Of a stretch of DNA of 64,000 nt, positions 44,101-52,925 are shown piece by piece. Position 1 is the stretch's first letter. Each line of letters begins with the position of its first letter. Under the pieces are notes generated by a model. The model was not told the origin of the DNA and searched no databases. It was given only the letters and a program-made list of their open reading frames with translations. The position numbers were made by a program, and so were the translations under genes. The DNA comes from Coriobacteriia bacterium. Lineage in GTDB: Bacteria > Actinomycetota > Coriobacteriia > Coriobacteriales > Eggerthellaceae. The stretch is from assembly GCA_030530215.1 (NCBI GenBank), contig JAUMVJ010000002.1, positions 156,504-220,503 of the forward strand. Reading direction: 5' to 3'.

Positions 44101-46604
44101 TGCCCGTGAGCAGCGAGCGCGTCTCGTCTGCGGTGGCGGCCGTGGCCTCGGAACTGGGCGACAAGGAGGATTCCTCCTGCAAGGTGCAGGCCGCGGACGG
44201 CGGCATTAAGATCACGGCCACCGTCACCATGGGCGAGCAGCGCACCGTCACCGTCACGGGAGTTGACGTGAACAAGGTGTCCTCTGGGCAGGCCGCGCAG
44301 ATCGAGGGCGCCACCACCAGCGCGCTCGTCGCCGATGGCGGCACGGTCACGCTCGCGACCCCGGTCCCCACGGGCTGGAACTTCACTGCATGGTCCACGT
44401 CGCAGCTGCCCGACGGCGTTACGATCGAGGAGCAGACCGAGAGCTCCATCACACTGGGTAACGTCACCTCCGACGTGAATCTGGGTGTGCTCTACGAGCC
44501 CTACGTGAGCGCCATCGACGTCGGCGTCGCCGTGCCCTCCGCCGGTAAGGCGCTGCCCACTACCTTTACTTCCTGCAGGGTCACGGGCACGAGCTTCTCC
44601 GGCCTGGACGTGACCAAATCCGTCAACAAGTACGGTTTGAGCGTGGTGTGGAAGAAGTACGGTTCGGACGAGGCGCTGCCCGACGACTACACGGCCGTGG
44701 AAGGCGAGGCCTACGTTGCCACCGCTACCGTGACGCTGGGGGAGTCGGGCGGTGAGTCCGACGAGGTGGCCTACAGTTACGCCTTCACGAACAACGTGTC
44801 GGTGGCCGTCAACGGCATAGCGGCTATAACGCAGCGCGACACGGGTGCAAAGAAGGCTGTGGTGACCTTCACGCTTACCACGGGTAAGGCTAAGGCCTTC
44901 GACCACGTTGTCACCGACCTCTCCGACGTTGAGGTCGCGCAGGTGGCCGACAGCTCGGCCTATCTGCCCTCGTCGATCGAAATTGCGCTCGACGCCTCTG
45001 CCGACAAGACGGCCAACTGTGATGTGACATGGGACGCTGCGGGTAACGTGAGCAGCGGCGAGTTCACCGTGACGGGCAAGTTCTCCTATGGAGGCAGTGA
45101 ATATGATGTGAGCCGCAACTTCCGCCTGACGCGCATCGGCGCACCGACCGCGAGCGTCGAGAGCGGCGCCTGCGAGAAGGGGCAGGAGGTCAAACTAAGC
45201 GCCGGATCAGGCTGGAAGGCCGGCACGGGTAATGCTATCAAGTACTGCCTGGTGCAGGGTGACGACGCCGAGCCCGCCGCCGACGCGTCCTATAGCGACT
45301 ACTCCGACGAAGCTCCCGTCACGCTTGATTCGAGCGGCACTTGGACGCTGTTCGTCTACGGGCAAGTGGGCGACCGCACCACAAGCGTCTCCCGCTATAT
45401 TTATGAGGTCGGGACCAGCAGTCTTGTCGTCGTCGATGGCGGCGAGGCCTACGTGAACGGCGAGCGCGTCTCGCGCGCCTCCGCCGGCGACGTTGTCACC
45501 ATTAAGGCCGATAAGCCCGCGGAGCGTCAGAGCTTCAAGAGCTGGGAGGTAAAGGGGAACTGCGGCGTGGAGCTTGACGACGCGAGCGCCTCCACCACCA
45601 CCTTCACCATGCCTGACGAGCGCGTGTGGGTGGAGGCTACTTACGAGGCTTCCGCATACCTGGTCAGCTTCGACACGGGCGTTTGGGGCGCCGACGTGGA
45701 TGCTCAAGAGGTGAAGGTCGGCGGCAAGGCGACCAAACCGGCCGACCCGACGTGTGCCGGCCGCACCTTCAAGGGCTGGTACGTGGACACGGCCTGCACA
45801 CAGGCTTACGATTTTAGTTCCGAGGTCACCTCCAACATCACCCTCCATGCTAAGTGGGAGGCTATCGAGCACTCGGTCACCTTCGATTCTGCCGGCGGCA
45901 GCGCCGTGGAAGATCAGACGGTCGCCGACGGCGAGTGCGCAAAGCGGCCCAAGGACCCTGTCCGCAGCGGCTATTCCTTCGAGGGCTGGCGGCTTGACGG
46001 CGAGCCCTACACCTTCACCGAGCCGGTCGCGGGCGACCTTGCCCTTACCGCCTCATGGCGTGCGGACGAAGGCACCTCCACGAGTATCGCCGGAGCGCAG
46101 GTGAAGCTGTCCAAGACGGAGTTTACCTACGTCAAAGGGGGCTGTAAGCCCACGGTCACGGTGACCCTGGGCGGCAAGACCCTCAAGGCTGGCACCGACT
46201 ACGACTTGAGCTATCAGAACAGCAATCAGGTGGGTACCGCAACCGCTGTTATCGTCGGTCGCGGCAGCTACTCCGGCACGCTTGGGGCTGCCTATCAAAT
46301 AGTCCCCGCCAAGGTGAAGAGCGTGTCCGTTAAGAAGGCCGGAAAGGGCAAAGCCAAGGTTAAGTGGGCCAAGCACAAGGACCAGACCAGTGGATTCGAG
46401 CTGCGCTACGCCACCAGCAAGGCCAAGCTCAAGGCCGGCAAGGTTAAGACGGTCAGAGTTAAAGGCGCTTCCAAAAAGACCGCGAAGCTCAAGAAGCTTA
46501 AGAGGGGCAAGAAGGTCTATGTGCAGGTGCGCGCCTACAAGGTCGTTAACGGCAAGATCTACCGTTCCTCCTGGAGCAATATCGCCAAGGTCAAGGTGAA
46601 GTAA
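41199..46604 (+). CDS. Giant secreted beta-helix protein, paralogue of the 18.8-24.2 kb gene
   Basis: 1801 residues. A signal peptide (about 1-37, cleavage near PAYAYA) is followed by a region like the start of the other giant protein (NLHGHMINRD against NMHGHVLDRH). A right-handed beta-helix lies between about 170 and 720, rich in GGGIY/GGGLY turns. Several sandwich-like modules follow, then TSFDTG/SFDSAGGSAVEDQTV InlB-like modules (about 1480-1620), a FTYVKGGCKPTVTVTLGGKT module and a lysine-rich fibronectin-III-like end (VKVKWAKH, YVQVRAYKVVNGK). There is no LPXTG motif. GGGGG sits before the ATG; a GTG fifteen bases on is an alternative. Likely an adhesin or surface-exposed binding protein. 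The two copies are on opposite strands. Confidence 0.9.
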   Translation: MGASVVNRIRPALVALALLLAAGAFSAAVVLPAYAYADDVKAQVERISKSGESYGLQKYASISDAFDEVKAWGKNSNTAKVTIDLYDDFNSNDYGILQFVEGKEYVLNLHGHMINRDESDSSYYGGGDGQVIYVKGGSSLTINGGSTEQEKLISHGGYLVKDENEGELWQDEAGNDSCPIAGGLITGGACDSSATAGGIAVSGDGGKLYLNDVTIAGNVADTNGWKSSSGYAGGVAIWGANSVLEMSNSKIVYNHSELDGGGLYVCRKSKITLDNGSEISHNSAIRNGGGVFIEGNEAELYVKGRGHSSKTPVISKIDCNRSKENGAGVTMHGENAVLELDGGEINDNNTPAKGGGVYASYKDTTVRMKSNAQISRNRCGASSGGAGIYADEKNFKLSMDGSQMTDNSECAVRVEKGDATLEVLNNSELSGNSHSAIRSAGTNTHLTFKDSTVKKNSVIAAIYITGDNTTIDVDNSTFCNNDDTWYHGGAFGLEGKTTLNLKNSKIHDNSATSGGGIYCTKSSTINLDNSYIYNNTAKRNSNGKYPVGGGISFYKDSSGTMAVNMTNGSSIYNNTGGGIFSYGYDLRVVSDDHTGTIRDNTSQMQFWSLTYAHNGGGICSYDGTLYVEGISITGNKIGGDGWYYGVGGGIYSQDNSFTLKDVTITGNVARSGGGLYFESSKYRDFTLQGKVIIDDNETLYRWRAWWAETITETGVSNVYLSCPDQQMCGGDGEGNYLDPSSHIGISGETSSLPRRVSGNQAFMTKLGDDYSKVLFSDADNRAIELDGNYLYLKSGQSRFDLTLKADGGTSVKENIGRSNKVQLKSADYPKYIDPDDPSKGTYLLDYWTLESPSAVTKTVKASAGTTEFFMPYGDTVATAHYTTDATGVQLGLTDSNEWDKLGTKENVSVSALTLTSCMGKQVTVPESLLKNVAVEGCSSADGKDSETGLKKVTYTIKVPASVFDELGLPVSSERVSSAVAAVASELGDKEDSSCKVQAADGGIKITATVTMGEQRTVTVTGVDVNKVSSGQAAQIEGATTSALVADGGTVTLATPVPTGWNFTAWSTSQLPDGVTIEEQTESSITLGNVTSDVNLGVLYEPYVSAIDVGVAVPSAGKALPTTFTSCRVTGTSFSGLDVTKSVNKYGLSVVWKKYGSDEALPDDYTAVEGEAYVATATVTLGESGGESDEVAYSYAFTNNVSVAVNGIAAITQRDTGAKKAVVTFTLTTGKAKAFDHVVTDLSDVEVAQVADSSAYLPSSIEIALDASADKTANCDVTWDAAGNVSSGEFTVTGKFSYGGSEYDVSRNFRLTRIGAPTASVESGACEKGQEVKLSAGSGWKAGTGNAIKYCLVQGDDAEPAADASYSDYSDEAPVTLDSSGTWTLFVYGQVGDRTTSVSRYIYEVGTSSLVVVDGGEAYVNGERVSRASAGDVVTIKADKPAERQSFKSWEVKGNCGVELDDASASTTTFTMPDERVWVEATYEASAYLVSFDTGVWGADVDAQEVKVGGKATKPADPTCAGRTFKGWYVDTACTQAYDFSSEVTSNITLHAKWEAIEHSVTFDSAGGSAVEDQTVADGECAKRPKDPVRSGYSFEGWRLDGEPYTFTEPVAGDLALTASWRADEGTSTSIAGAQVKLSKTEFTYVKGGCKPTVTVTLGGKTLKAGTDYDLSYQNSNQVGTATAVIVGRGSYSGTLGAAYQIVPAKVKSVSVKKAGKGKAKVKWAKHKDQTSGFELRYATSKAKLKAGKVKTVRVKGASKKTAKLKKLKRGKKVYVQVRAYKVVNGKIYRSSWSNIAKVKVK

Positions 46605-46610
46605 AGGGCG

Positions 46611-46635
46611 GGCCCGCCGCGTTTGTCGGCGGGCC
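46611..46635 (+). terminator. Hairpin terminator of second giant gene
   Basis: Arms GGCCCGCCG (46611-46619) and CGGCGGGCC (46627-46635) lie seven bases after the stop. The T-run is poor (TTCGT). Confidence 0.65.
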
Positions 46636-46717
46636 TTCGTGTCTGAAGATCTTTCTGCCAAATATGCGGCAAGAGTATAGTCTGGGTAACAAACCCGTCC
46701 GCGCGCAGGAGACCAAC

Positions 46718-46897
46718 ATGGCCACGAAAACGACACTGTTCGGCGTGCCGGAAACGATGCTGCAGACGCTTGGCCGCGGCGCCATCCACAACGAGAAGGC
46801 CGCCGATCTTGTGCGCTCCCTAGACTATGACTTCTCGGCCGCCAAGAAGTATGCTGCCGCGCCGCAAGCAGAACTAGTGCTGCTTGCAATTTACTAA
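46718..46897 (+). pseudogene. N-terminal remnant of a class I SAM-dependent methyltransferase
   Basis: 59 codons start at an ATG with CAGGAG upstream. The sequence TLFGVPETMLQTLGRG and IHNEKAADLVRSLDYDFSAA resembles the start of leucine-carboxyl-methyltransferase-like proteins of about 270 residues. The frame then ends at TAA. The SAM-binding core is missing. A strong terminator follows at 46927, consistent with an internal deletion that joined the 5' end to the original 3' terminator. Confidence 0.5.
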
Positions 46898-46926
46898 CTT
46901 CAGCTGAAAAGCTGACGTCTAGCCTG

Positions 46927-46958
46927 AAGGCAACCCGCTTCATGCGGGTTGCCTTTTT
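46927..46958 (+). terminator. Rho-independent terminator
   Basis: A perfect 12-pair stem (AAGGCAACCCGC with GCGGGTTGCCTT) with a 5-nt loop and TTTTT. The remaining gap up to the kinase gene at 47172 shows no other clear element. Confidence 0.9.
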
Positions 46959-47171
46959 AAGTGCCTAGAACTGCTCTTTGAGTTGTCGCAGAGATTGTCG
47001 TTTTCATGCGCGAGCAGTGTGGCATGAAGTGTCCGAGCGGCTGAGCCCCAACGGGTACCGCTTAGGTGGCTCAAGGAAACGTCGGCATCCTCTGTGCTGT
47101 AGTTGTATCACCTGGCGTATAAAATAGCTGGCTAGACGAAAAAACGTAAGCTCTGCAGATAGAGGCACGCT

Positions 47172-50029
47172 ATGGCAAAAGAATCAGCTGTGGTGAAAGT
47201 TGATTTCAAGAAGCTCACCGAGCATATCTTGGATTCCTATCTGAACTCCGACCCTGAAGCAAATGCGGACGTCCTGAATTTGCTGGACGAAAGCATTAGC
47301 GTGATAGGAACCGGCAAGCAGGAATTCTTCAGAAATCTGCAGGAGTTTTCGCAGGCCTTCGTGTTTGATGTTGGGCAGCGCGAAAAGATCAGATTTACGT
47401 GGTCGGACTTTGCCCTAGAAGAGCAAAAGCTAGATGAAGAGCATATGTTGGTCTACGGATCGGTGCTGATTCTTGGGACTTTTCCGGATGGCAATACCAG
47501 CATCAAGATGGACAGTAGGTTCACGATTCTTTATGGGGTTGTGGATGGAGTCTGGAAAGTCCTCCATATCCACCATTCCGTTCCGGACAAAGACCAGCTG
47601 CAAGGTGAAGAGTTTCCTAAAACATTAGGACGTCAGGTCGATGCGATGTATGAGATCATCGCGGCATCGAATATGGGGACATGGAACATCTACCTACTCG
47701 ATGGAAAAGCTCCAAGAATGGAAGCTGACGATCTTATGCTGGGGCTTCTTGGGGTCGCAGACAAGAATCTGACACCTGAAGAAGTCTACGACGCGTGGTT
47801 TGCAAACATCGTTCCAGACTCGCTGCCGTCGGTTTTGCGTAGCGTTGAGAAAATGAAAGAAGAAGGGCGCGACGAGAACACCTATCTCTGGAGGCACCCC
47901 GTTCTGGGTGAGAGGTACGTGCGCTGCGGAGGCACGGGGAAACCAGTGGAAGGCGGTTTTTGCTTCGTGGGTATCATTACGACGTTGATGAGATGGTGCG
48001 CGAGCAAAAGCAGAAGGACAAGGCACTGGCGGAGCAGATCTCGATAATCGACACGCTGGCCAGGAATTTCAAAAACGTATTTGTCGCAAATTTGAACAGC
48101 GGGACCGCAAGGGTGGTGCGCCTTGCCGAAGACTACGACGTCCAAGCCGTCACCGATGTCATGGAAGGCGAATTTCCTTATGACCCCGTCATCAAGCAAT
48201 GGATACAGGAAAACGTGCATCCAGATGACAGGGAGAAGATAGCAGAAGCGCTCTCCTTCGAGAACCTTCACAGGGTGTTTTCCAAGCAAAGCGAATACAG
48301 CGGCACCTATCGCAGCACAGAAGGCGGGGAGCTGCACCATTACCAGTTCGATTTCAGGAAAGCGGACGACAACGGAAACATCGTGGCGGGCTTTCAGATC
48401 GTCGACGCGATAGTCGAGGGGCAGGAAGCGCTTGCCCGCGCTCTGGCATCGGCTCAACAGGCGAACAAAGCCAAGACGACCTTCCTGAACAGCATGTCGC
48501 ACGACATCCGCACGCCGATGAACGCTATCGTCGGCTTCACGGCGCTGGCGCAGGCTCGCAGCGACGATCAGGCGCAGGTGCAGGACTACCTGGCTAAGAT
48601 CAGCACCTCGAGCATGCATCTTTTGAGCCTGATCAACGACATCCTCGATATGAGCCGCATAGAGAGTGGCACGGTGAAGCTTCAAGAAGCGGACGTCCAC
48701 ATCCCCGATTTGCTGCATGATCTTCGCACGATGATCCAGGGGCTCGTCAAGGCAAAGAACCAGAACCTCTTTATCGATGCGCAGGACGTGGTGCACGAAG
48801 ATGTGGTCACGGACAAACTCCGCCTTAATCAGGTTCTGCTTAATATCGTTGGAAACGCAATCAAATTCACGCAGCCCGGCGGCGATATCATCATTCGGCT
48901 TATCGAAAAGCCCTGCAGCATAAAGGGCTATACAACATACGAGTTCTCCGTAAAGGACAACGGCATCGGAATGTCGAAGGAATACCTCGAGCACATCTTC
49001 GAGACCTTCACCAGGGAGCGCAGCGCAACCGTCAGCGGCATCCAGGGCACCGGGCTCGGCATGGCGATTACCAAGAACATCGTGGATATGATGAATGGCG
49101 ATATCCGGGCCGAGAGTGAGGAGGGGAGGGGCTCCTTGTTCACGGTCGCCTTGAACCTGCGAATCGCAGACAGGTTCGTGGAGCCGGAGCCTATTCCCGA
49201 GATGCTGGGCGCTCGGGCCCTGATTGTGGACGACGACATGGACGCCTGCAGGAGCATCAGCAAGATGCTGAGGGACATACAGATGCGCCCGGACTGGACT
49301 ACATCCGGCAAAGAGGCCGTCGTCCGTGCGCAGGACGCGGCAGAGGTGCTGGACGAGTACAAGGCCTATATCATCGATTACCTGATGCCGGACATGAACG
49401 GCATCGAGACTGTCCGCAGAATCAGGAGGGTCGTAAGTGCGGAAACCCCGATCATCGTGCTGACGGCATATGATTGGACGGATTTTGAAGACGAAGCCAG
49501 GCAGGCGGGGGTTACCGCGTTCGTGTCGAAGCCGATCTTTATGTCGGAGCTGAGATCCGTGCTAACGCAGCCAACGGCCAAGGACGGCGTGAAAGGCCCG
49601 AAGTTGGAGGCGGGGAGGAGAAGAACTCTTGACTACAGCGGCAAGAGAATTCTTCTGGTCGAAGACAACGAGCTGAACCGCGAGATCGCTACCGCGATTT
49701 TGGAAGAGGCAGGCATGACGGTGAACACCGCGACGGACGGCGACGTTGCTGTTGCAGCCATCGATAAAGCTCCGTCGGATCAATACGATCTGATTTTCAT
49801 GGACATTCAGATGCCAAGGATGGACGGATACACGGCCACCAGGGAGATCAGAACGCTGCCGGACAACCGGAAAGCAAACATCCCGATTGTCGCCATGACG
49901 GCCAATGCTTTTGAGGAGGATAGGCAAAAGGCCTATAAAGCCGGGATGAACGGGCACATCATCAAGCCCATCAGCATCGAGGCAATCGCCAAGGTCCTTG
50001 ACGAGGTTTTTGCAGCAAAGCGTAGCTGA
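47172..50029 (+). pseudogene. Hybrid sensor histidine kinase with two receivers, frameshifted
   Basis: Two overlapping frames together encode one long kinase. The first (47172 to about 47970) has a SnoaL/NTF2-like sensor (about 1-140, with VLHIHHSVPDKD) and a PAS domain, ending VEGGFCFVG. The second continues with YHYDVDEMVREQKQKDK, which requires one base more at GTGGGTAT near 47970. It then has a PAS-like domain (DTLARNFKNVFVANL) like those of the 0.3-2.4 kb kinase, HisKA with MSHDIRTPMNA, a HATPase domain, and two receivers: YIIDYLMPDMNG and LIFMDIQMPRMDG with ILLVEDNELNR. If the shift is real, the kinase core could only be made from an internal start. If it is a sequence error, the product is about 950 residues. 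No partner adjoins it. Confidence 0.85.
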
Positions 50030-50110
50030 GACATATGCTCCTTGCGGATTCGGTCCACGCTCTTGAGCCTTGCCTGTTCGTGATGGTTCGTCGGATATGT
50101 TGACCTTTAT

Positions 50111-50617
50111 TTAGTCTAATGACTCCTTGACGGCCGCGATCCAGGCATCGACGTCTGCCTGTGGGGTCTTCTGCTCGGTGCCGCCAGAGGAATCGAAGGT
50201 GACTTCTAGACTGGGCATCGTCGTTGCGGCGCCTATGGCGGCATTCTGGATGTCCCTATTGGTGCTGCCGGGCCATCCGGCGCTCGTCGAGAAGGCTACG
50301 ACGGTCTTGCCTTCCCAGTTGGCGTTGCTGATGAAGGTTTTTACCGCCGGCGCCATGGTGTACCACCAGGTGGGTGTGCCGATTGCGACGACGTCGTAGT
50401 TTGCGAGGTCGTGCTCAAGAGCCTTGATTTCGGGTTTAAATCCGGCGTTGACCTCGTCCTGCGCTTGGCTGACGGTTGCGTCGTAGTCGTCGGGGTAAGG
50501 CACGACGGTGTCGATGCGCTCAAGATCGGCGCCGCAGGCTGCGGCCAGCTGTTCAGCGATCTTCCTGGTGTTGCCATTGGTCCAGCTATAGTACACAACA
50601 AGCATGTTCTTGGTCAT
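50111..50617 (-). CDS. Flavodoxin
   Basis: 168 residues from ATG 50617, which has AAAGGAT upstream; longer frames upstream are not supported. The FMN phosphate loop is YYSWTNGNTRKIAEQL, with a second FMN loop at GTPTWWYTMAP and a third at STSAGWPGSTN. It is a one-electron carrier or FMN-dependent partner in the cytoplasm. It follows the CMD/cupin protein gene on the same strand by 34 bases, so the two are likely co-transcribed. Confidence 0.9.
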   Translation of the reverse strand: MTKNMLVVYYSWTNGNTRKIAEQLAAACGADLERIDTVVPYPDDYDATVSQAQDEVNAGFKPEIKALEHDLANYDVVAIGTPTWWYTMAPAVKTFISNANWEGKTVVAFSTSAGWPGSTNRDIQNAAIGAATTMPSLEVTFDSSGGTEQKTPQADVDAWIAAVKESLD

Positions 50618-50651
50618 GATGATCCTTTCGTTAACGTAAGTATTTTTGCTT

Positions 50652-51422
50652 TTAGCCCTCAAGGGCATCGTAGGCTGCATCGTCAACCGGTTCGCACCAT
50701 TCGTTGCTGGCGTCTTCGCCGGGGTATTCGAAGGCGAGGTGGCTGAACCAGCTGTCCGCTTTGGCACCATGCCAGTGCTTGACGTTGGCCGGGATTTCCA
50801 CGATGTCGCCGGACTTCAGGGCCTGAGCAGGCTTGCCTTCCTCCTGGTACCAGCCAAACCCGTCAATGCAGATAAGAACCTGGCCGCCGCCGTTGCTTGC
50901 ATGGTGGATATGCCAGTTGTTGCGGCAGCCTGGCTCGAAGGTGACGTTGAAGATGGGCAGGTAGTCGCCCGGCCGGCTGAGCTGGTTGAGATAGCTCTGG
51001 CCGATAAAGTACTGCGCGTAGGCGTCGTTAGGCTCGCCGAGGCCGAAGAAGCCACCGTGAGAGCCGGCCGTATCCGCCGTGCCGCCGGCTGCGGGGACGG
51101 CATCGTCCGCATAGACTTCTTTCGCCAAATTGAAGGTTGCCCACGCCTTGGGCCAGCCCGCGTAGAAAGCCACATGGGTAATAGCAGCCGCAAGCTCCTC
51201 GCGGGCCACTCCGTGGGCCTTGGCGTTTTGAATGTGATACGCGAGAGAGGTGTCGGTGATGCCCTGCGCCATGAGGGTCGTCACGGTCAGCAGGCAGCGG
51301 GTCTTGAGGTCGATGCCGCTGCTGTTCCAGTTCTCGCCGAAAAGCACGTCATCGTTGTAGTGCGCAAAGTTGGGTGCGAAGTCACCGAGTTGGTCGCGAC
51401 CTGCAGTTTGTTTGATGGTCAT
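50652..51422 (-). CDS. Carboxymuconolactone-decarboxylase-like/cupin fusion protein
   Basis: 256 residues from ATG 51422 (AAGGAGA upstream). Residues 1-110 form a CMD/AhpD-like domain (FGENWNSSGIDLKTRCLLTV, HIQNAKAHGVAREELAAAIT). Residues about 150-245 form a cupin with metal-binding pattern NNWHIHHASNGGGQVL and NVKHWHGAK. No CxxC of the AhpD peroxidase type is seen. Such two-domain proteins are common beside flavodoxins, aldo/keto reductases and LysR regulators and are usually linked to electrophile or oxidative stress; the reaction is unknown. It is followed by the flavodoxin gene. Confidence 0.88.
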   Translation of the reverse strand: MTIKQTAGRDQLGDFAPNFAHYNDDVLFGENWNSSGIDLKTRCLLTVTTLMAQGITDTSLAYHIQNAKAHGVAREELAAAITHVAFYAGWPKAWATFNLAKEVYADDAVPAAGGTADTAGSHGGFFGLGEPNDAYAQYFIGQSYLNQLSRPGDYLPIFNVTFEPGCRNNWHIHHASNGGGQVLICIDGFGWYQEEGKPAQALKSGDIVEIPANVKHWHGAKADSWFSHLAFEYPGEDASNEWCEPVDDAAYDALEG

Positions 51423-51524
51423 GATGTTCTCCTTTGGGTTTAGGGTGTTGAGCGCTTCGGTTCCTTGATGTATTTGCCACTGCTTAGATTTGACACGGCT
51501 CATATGTTTGCATGGTTGCTGCTC

Positions 51525-51749
51525 TTAGTGGCTACAGCAGCTGTGCTCGACGTCGCGGCGCAGCTGGTAGATGAGGTAGTCGAGGCATTCGAGCTTTTTC
51601 TGCTCGGTGTGGATGCCGTCAAGTAGGTCTCGGCGGTAGGCCTTGAGGCGGCAGAGCTTGGCGCAGGGGCTCGGCAGGGCGTCCATCTCGGCGATAAATG
51701 CCTCGTCGCAGCCGGCGTCGCGCAGGTTCTCGCGGGTCTTGTCGTCCAT
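51525..51749 (-). CDS. Small cysteine-bearing protein of unknown function
   Basis: 74 residues that appear helical, with DDKTRENLRDAGCDEAFIAE at the start and a terminal SCCSH. Other cysteines lie in CAKLC and LECLDY. It lies twelve bases downstream of the aldo/keto reductase gene on the same strand, with AGAGGT near its ATG, and is likely in that operon. It resembles short helical proteins of the type DDxTxxxLxxAGxD found beside oxidoreductases. A redox or metal role for the cysteines is only a guess. Confidence 0.7.
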   Translation of the reverse strand: MDDKTRENLRDAGCDEAFIAEMDALPSPCAKLCRLKAYRRDLLDGIHTEQKKLECLDYLIYQLRRDVEHSCCSH

Positions 51750-51761
51750 GCGGTGTGACCT

Positions 51762-52781
51762 CTAGCGCGTGAGCTTGACTTTGGTGGTGCCGGCGAGGGG
51801 CTTGTCCCCGGGGCGGCCCTTGGGACCCACGAGGTTGTGCGGCTGGTATAGCTCCTCGAGAAAATCGACTTCGGTGGGCGAGAAGTCAAGGCTCAACGCC
51901 GCCACTGCGTCGTTCACGCGTTCGGGCTTGCTGCAGCCCACGATGGGCGACTCGATGCCGCGAGCCCAGTGCCAGGCAAGCGCAACCTGAGCGATGGGGA
52001 CGCCGTGGTCGGCCGCGACCTTGGCCACGCGCTCGATAACAGGCATATCGATGGTGCGATCGTGGTCGTACTTATTGACCATAGTGGTGTCGGTCGTGCC
52101 GCGTACGCTGGCGCTTTCCCATGTCGGACGGGTGAGGTGCCCCGACGCCAAGGGGCTGTACGGCGTGATGGCCATGTCGTACTGACGGCAGACGGGGATC
52201 ATCTCGCGCTCGTCCTCGCGGTAGAGCAGGTTGTAGTGGCACTGCATGCTGGTGAACTTGGTCCAACCGTTTTTCTCGGCCGCGACCTGCATGTTGTGCA
52301 GCTGGTAGGCGTACATGGCGCTTGCGCCGAGGACGCGGACCTTGCCGGCGCGCACGAGCTTGTCGAGCGCCTCCATCGTTTCCTCGATGGGAGTGTCGTA
52401 GTCAAAGCGGTGAATGATGTAGAGGTCCAGGTAGTCGGTGCCGAGGCGCTTGAGGGTGCCCTCGATTTCGCGCTCGATGGCAGCGGCGGAAAGCCCACCC
52501 TCGTTGAAGTGCACCTTGCTGGCTAGGACTACGTCCTCGCGCGCGACGCCGAGGTCGCGCAGAGCCTGCCCGATATACTCCTCGTTTGTGCCGAAGCTGT
52601 AGCAGTTGGCCGTGTCGATAAAGTTAATGCCCGCCTCGAGCGCGCGCCTGATGACGGCGCGGGTGTCGTCGGGGCCGATGGTCCACTGGTGGAAGTCGGG
52701 GCTGGCCTCGCCAAAACTCATGCCGCCCAGGCAAAGTTTCGAGATCTTGATGCCAGAGTGCCCAAGGGTCGTGTACTTCAT
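51762..52781 (-). CDS. Aldo/keto reductase
   Basis: 339 residues, a full-length TIM-barrel aldo/keto reductase with the catalytic tetrad D56, Y61, K89 and H124 (FIDTANCYS, LASKVHF, YIIHRFD). It should reduce aldehydes or ketones with NADPH. AAAGGCGG precedes the ATG. It is divergent from a LysR gene and followed by a small cysteine protein, so the regulator probably controls it, perhaps in response to carbonyl or quinone stress. Confidence 0.93.
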   Translation of the reverse strand: MKYTTLGHSGIKISKLCLGGMSFGEASPDFHQWTIGPDDTRAVIRRALEAGINFIDTANCYSFGTNEEYIGQALRDLGVAREDVVLASKVHFNEGGLSAAAIEREIEGTLKRLGTDYLDLYIIHRFDYDTPIEETMEALDKLVRAGKVRVLGASAMYAYQLHNMQVAAEKNGWTKFTSMQCHYNLLYREDEREMIPVCRQYDMAITPYSPLASGHLTRPTWESASVRGTTDTTMVNKYDHDRTIDMPVIERVAKVAADHGVPIAQVALAWHWARGIESPIVGCSKPERVNDAVAALSLDFSPTEVDFLEELYQPHNLVGPKGRPGDKPLAGTTKVKLTR

Positions 52782-52925
52782 GTTTGCCGCCTTTCGTCTT
52801 ATCAGCTTCCCTTCGATATCAAGATTACGGGCGTGGCGCGGTAATGTTAAATGCTTATACTAACTAGTTGGATATACGAATTACGAATAGCAATGTGCAG
52901 GCATTGAGATGAAGGGGGCATCGCG

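Noticed and set aside
43518..44906. Long minus-strand open frame inside the second giant gene
   Set aside because: It is antisense to a repetitive secreted protein with high third-position GC, which leaves long antisense frames by chance.
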